Source of the DNA: Cellulomonas terrae
Lineage (GTDB): Bacteria; Actinomycetota; Actinomycetes; Actinomycetales; Cellulomonadaceae
Length of the DNA stretch: 64,000 nt
Direction of reading: 5' to 3'
Assembly: GCF_007990265.1 (NCBI RefSeq)
Contig: NZ_BJWH01000001.1
Span: 1-64,000, forward strand
Part shown: piece by piece, positions 61,658 to 64,000 of the stretch
Layout: each line of letters opens with the position of its first letter
How positions within the stretch are numbered: position 1 is the first letter of the stretch
Notes under the pieces: generated by a model
Told to the model about the DNA's origin: nothing
The model's input: the letters and a program-made list of their open reading frames with translations, nothing else
The model's database searches: none
Translations under genes and position numbers: made by a program

Positions 61658-62898
61658 CCGGCGTCGTGGGTGCGATCGTCGAGGCCTGGGGCGAGCTGCG
61701 GATCCACAAGCTGCGCGTGCTGCTGGCGCTCGTCGGGGTGGCGTGCGCGGTCACCGCCATCACCGGCGTCACCGCGCTCGTGTCCATGCTCAACCAGTCC
61801 TTCACCGAGCAGACCGAGCGCCAGTCGGGTCGCAGGGTGACGCTCAACGTCAACGCCTGGCCCCAGGGCGCGCAGGCCACGACGCCGGCGGGGTGGGACG
61901 AGGCGTTCGGGCGCGTGCTCGAGCGCTACGACATCACCTATGCCAGCCGCGACGAGTGGACGCAGGCGACGATGCGGTTCCCCGACGGCACCCGTCCCAC
62001 ACAGGTGCGCGCCGTGGACGCGGACCTGGGCGTCATCAACCGGATCGTGCCCGAGCAGGGCCGCTGGTTCACCGCGGCCGACGAGGAGGCCCTCGCGCCG
62101 ACCCTCGTCGTCAACCGGGCGTTCCTGCGCGCGTACGGGCTCACGGACCTGTCGTCGCACCCGACGGTGCCGCTGGGCGACCGGGCGCCGGTCACGGCGA
62201 CCGTCGTCGGCGTCCTGCGCGACGAGTGGCCCGGCGCCGAGCCGCAGGCCTTCGTGCTGTACGAGCAGTTCCACCGCTGGATCGGCGCGGACGGTTCTGG
62301 AGCGCAGTCGGGCGGTCCGGGGCCGGGGGTCGTGGACCCGATGATGGGCGTCCAGGTGCCGGCGATGCTCCTGTGGGTGCCCGCCGACCGGTCCGCGGAG
62401 ATCGGGGAGAGCGTCCGGCGCGACCTGCAGGCGACCGCCCCGGGCTGGCAGGTGGAGGTCATGGACAACCACTGGGACGACGGCGGGCTCGACCGGGCGA
62501 CGACGTGGGTCGGCATCGGTGTCGGGGGCTTCGCTCTGCTGCTCGGGGGACTCGGGCTGGTCAACATCGCGCTGGTGACCGTGCGGTACCGGATCCGGGA
62601 GATCGGCATCCGCCGCTCGTTCGGCGCGACGTCCGGACGCGTGTTCTTCGGGGTGCTGCTCGAGTCGGTCGTGGCGACCGTGGTGGCCGGGCTCGTCGGT
62701 GTGGTGCTGGCCGTCGCGATCATCAAGAACATCCCCGTCGAGCGGGTGTTCGGCGGGGGGATCCAGGACATGCCCCCGTTCCCGTTCAGCGCCGCGATGG
62801 TCGGGATGGCCGCCGCCGTCGCGGTCGGCGCGCTGGCCGGCCTGATCCCCGCGACGTTCGCCGTCCGGGTCAAGGTCATCGACGCCATCCGCTACTGA
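61654..62898 (+). CDS. MacB/FtsX-like ABC transporter permease
   Basis: This 414-residue permease has one N-terminal transmembrane helix (about 22-45), a large MacB-type extracytoplasmic domain (about 46-285), and three C-terminal helices (about 285-310, 335-365, 380-405). The conserved [17 protein letters not shown] coupling helix is present. With the ATPase and adaptor it likely exports a peptide, antibiotic or envelope molecule. The substrate is not evident. The GTG overlaps the ATPase stop. Confidence 0.94.
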   Translation: MTGVVGAIVEAWGELRIHKLRVLLALVGVACAVTAITGVTALVSMLNQSFTEQTERQSGRRVTLNVNAWPQGAQATTPAGWDEAFGRVLERYDITYASRDEWTQATMRFPDGTRPTQVRAVDADLGVINRIVPEQGRWFTAADEEALAPTLVVNRAFLRAYGLTDLSSHPTVPLGDRAPVTATVVGVLRDEWPGAEPQAFVLYEQFHRWIGADGSGAQSGGPGPGVVDPMMGVQVPAMLLWVPADRSAEIGESVRRDLQATAPGWQVEVMDNHWDDGGLDRATTWVGIGVGGFALLLGGLGLVNIALVTVRYRIREIGIRRSFGATSGRVFFGVLLESVVATVVAGLVGVVLAVAIIKNIPVERVFGGGIQDMPPFPFSAAMVGMAAAVAVGALAGLIPATFAVRVKVIDAIRY

Positions 62899-63156
62899 CG
62901 TATGACGTCCCGGAAAGGTTGTGCACCCTGCGGTGGATGTCTCGCCGCCGACCCTCTCCCTACGCTCGGACCTGCACGGCGGCACACCTGAGGACCGCGC
63001 CGGGCGCCCGCGGAGGGCGGGTGCCCGGCGTCCTCCCGGCGGTGCAGCGAGATCACCCCACGGGATGATCTTTGTCCCGTTCTCGCCCGATATCGTCCTG
63101 GGCGACACACCAGTGAGAGCGACTGTGACTCCCCCCTGCCGAAAGGGCACGCCACG
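62899..63156 (+). other. Intergenic region with no supported gene
   Basis: This 258-base stretch between the permease and lipoprotein genes is less biased in codon position than its neighbours. It contains an AT-richer patch (about 63063-63095) that could hold the promoter of the lipoprotein gene, but no clear -35/-10 pair at normal spacing. An 80-codon frame (62921-63160) has no ribosome site or protein pattern and was not called. Confidence 0.5.
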
Positions 63157-64000
63157 ATGAGAACGACGCCGACCTTCACCGCGATCGCCACGGGGGTCGT
63201 CGCCCTGGCCCTCCTCACAGGGTGCTCCTCCGGCGGCGGACCGACGGGTGACGCGACGCTGACGTACGAGGACAGCCCGCTCGCGGCGTACTGGGAGAAG
63301 CTCGGCGGGTCGCAGGACGAGGCCGAGATGGACGCCCAGATGGCCCGCTCCGAGGAGATCGTGGCCGCCTGCATGCAGGACGAGGGCTTCGAGTACACGC
63401 CTCAGGACACCTCGGGCATGAGCAAGGCCGTGGAGGACAGCGACGACGAGATGCCTGCGTGGGACTCGCTGGAGTACGCCGAGCAGTACGGGTACGGCGC
63501 CACGACGTCGCAGGACATGCCGATGAACGACGGCGCCGACGAGGAGTGGGTGGACCCGAACGCCGACTACGTCGCCACGATGAGCGAGTCCGAGCAGCAG
63601 GCGTTCTGGGAGGCCCTCTACGGCGCCCAGGCCATGTCGGAGGAGCCCGTCGACGAGGAGACCGCCGAGGCGGAGGTCGAGGAGTACGACTGGACCACCG
63701 CCGGCTGCCAGGGCAAGGCCCAGCACGAGGTCTACGAGGCGGGCCAGGTCTGGGACGACCCGGAGTTCGCGGACCTGACGGAAGCGATGAACGAGCTGTG
63801 GCAGGACACGCAGACCGACGAGCGGACGACGCAGGCGTACGCGAAGTGGGCCGACTGCATGGCCGACGAGGGCTACGACTTCGCCAACCCGCAGGAGGCG
63901 CAGGACAGCATCTACAAGCTGACCGGTGAGATCCCCTACGACGAGGAGACCGGGACGCAGGACGAGGCCGCCCTGGCCGAGATCCGCGACCAGGAGATCG
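63157..64000 (+). CDS. Acidic lipoprotein, cut by the window end
   Basis: At least 281 residues; no stop codon before the window ends. A signal peptide ends with the lipobox L-L-T-G-C (Cys23), so it should be lipidated and anchored outside the cell. The mature part is very acidic. Two related elements occur: C-M-Q-D-E-G-F-E-Y (72-80) and C-M-A-D-E-G-Y-D-F (234-242), each after a helix, plus a lone Cys184. This suggests an internal duplication, possibly with a disulfide between the halves. The ATG follows AAAGGG. The family is not recognised, though C-M-x-x-x-G-[F/Y] elements are common in actinobacterial exported proteins. Confidence 0.85.
   Translation, partial: MRTTPTFTAIATGVVALALLTGCSSGGGPTGDATLTYEDSPLAAYWEKLGGSQDEAEMDAQMARSEEIVAACMQDEGFEYTPQDTSGMSKAVEDSDDEMPAWDSLEYAEQYGYGATTSQDMPMNDGADEEWVDPNADYVATMSESEQQAFWEALYGAQAMSEEPVDEETAEAEVEEYDWTTAGCQGKAQHEVYEAGQVWDDPEFADLTEAMNELWQDTQTDERTTQAYAKWADCMADEGYDFANPQEAQDSIYKLTGEIPYDEETGTQDEAALAEIRDQEI

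Noticed and set aside
62921..63160. An 80-codon plus-strand frame before the lipoprotein gene
   Set aside because: No ribosome site and no coding-like pattern; it overlaps the likely promoter of the lipoprotein gene.
61213..63726. A minus-strand 837-codon open frame over the ABC transporter operon
   Set aside because: Antisense to three overlapping genes with clear motifs, and its sequence has no recognisable domain.

Overview
The window is very GC-rich, densely coded chromosomal DNA with many GTG starts and 1-8 base overlaps between genes. The gene content points to an actinobacterium, most likely Cellulomonas or a close relative. The evidence is a secreted rhamnogalacturonan lyase carrying a family 2 carbohydrate-binding module, and actinobacterial marker genes (whiB7, adnA/adnB, uvrD2, a mycoredoxin, and the UPF0182, PPA1309, DUF3107, DUF2342 and DUF3152 families). 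No insertion sequence, prophage, rRNA operon or CRISPR array was seen. One initiator tRNA-Met gene is present.

Layout. 1-2.1 kb: a PspC protein, a lipoprotein-like protein and a membrane Ser/Thr kinase, all on the minus strand. 2.1-7.2 kb: a plant cell-wall sugar module, with the CBM2-PL11 lyase followed by a cytoplasmic GH95 hydrolase. 7.2-10 kb: an NAD(P)-binding oxidoreductase divergent from an AraC regulator; a Met/Cys-rich copper-storage-like protein; and a small unknown gene behind a candidate cysteine leader peptide. 10-18.5 kb: a DUF255 protein, an alpha/beta hydrolase, fdhD with an FdhF-like molybdoenzyme, and a DUF1611 protein coupled to a PLP racemase. 18.5-20.7 kb: two overlapping TIR-domain genes divergent from a small DUF4231 membrane protein, a candidate defence cassette. 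20.8-31.6 kb: LigD-type polymerase, tRNA-fMet, UPF0182, a Lon-like PDZ protease and other conserved actinobacterial genes.

31.6-44.4 kb is a conserved stress-response and DNA-repair neighbourhood: whiB7 with a long attenuator leader, uvrD2, mycoredoxin, nudC, a phosphotransferase, a phosphatase, and the AdnAB helicase-nuclease. 44.4-53.2 kb holds a DUF3152 metalloprotease, a TetR regulator, DUF3107, a MiaE-like protein, a DEAD-box helicase, MarC, a PHP phosphoesterase, an aminopeptidase P and a stress protein. 53.3-56.3 kb holds an MgtE-N/CBS protein, DUF1003 and an Mrp ATPase. 56.5-59.6 kb is a DeoR-galT-galK operon. 59.9-62.9 kb is a MacAB-like adaptor/ATPase/permease operon. The window ends inside an acidic lipoprotein gene.

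The most interesting parts are: (1) the TIR/TIR/DUF4231 cassette; (2) the leaderless cysteine-rich micro-ORF with a hairpin at its stop codon; (3) the neighbouring 134-residue protein with 32 Met and 12 Cys; (4) the complete whiB7 regulatory leader (AT-rich promoter, upstream ORF, terminator); and (5) two hairpins that would hide Shine-Dalgarno sequences. Many plus- and minus-strand genes have a -10-like hexamer 5-8 bases before the start codon, which suggests frequent leaderless transcription. All functional statements come from reading the sequence; no database search was run.
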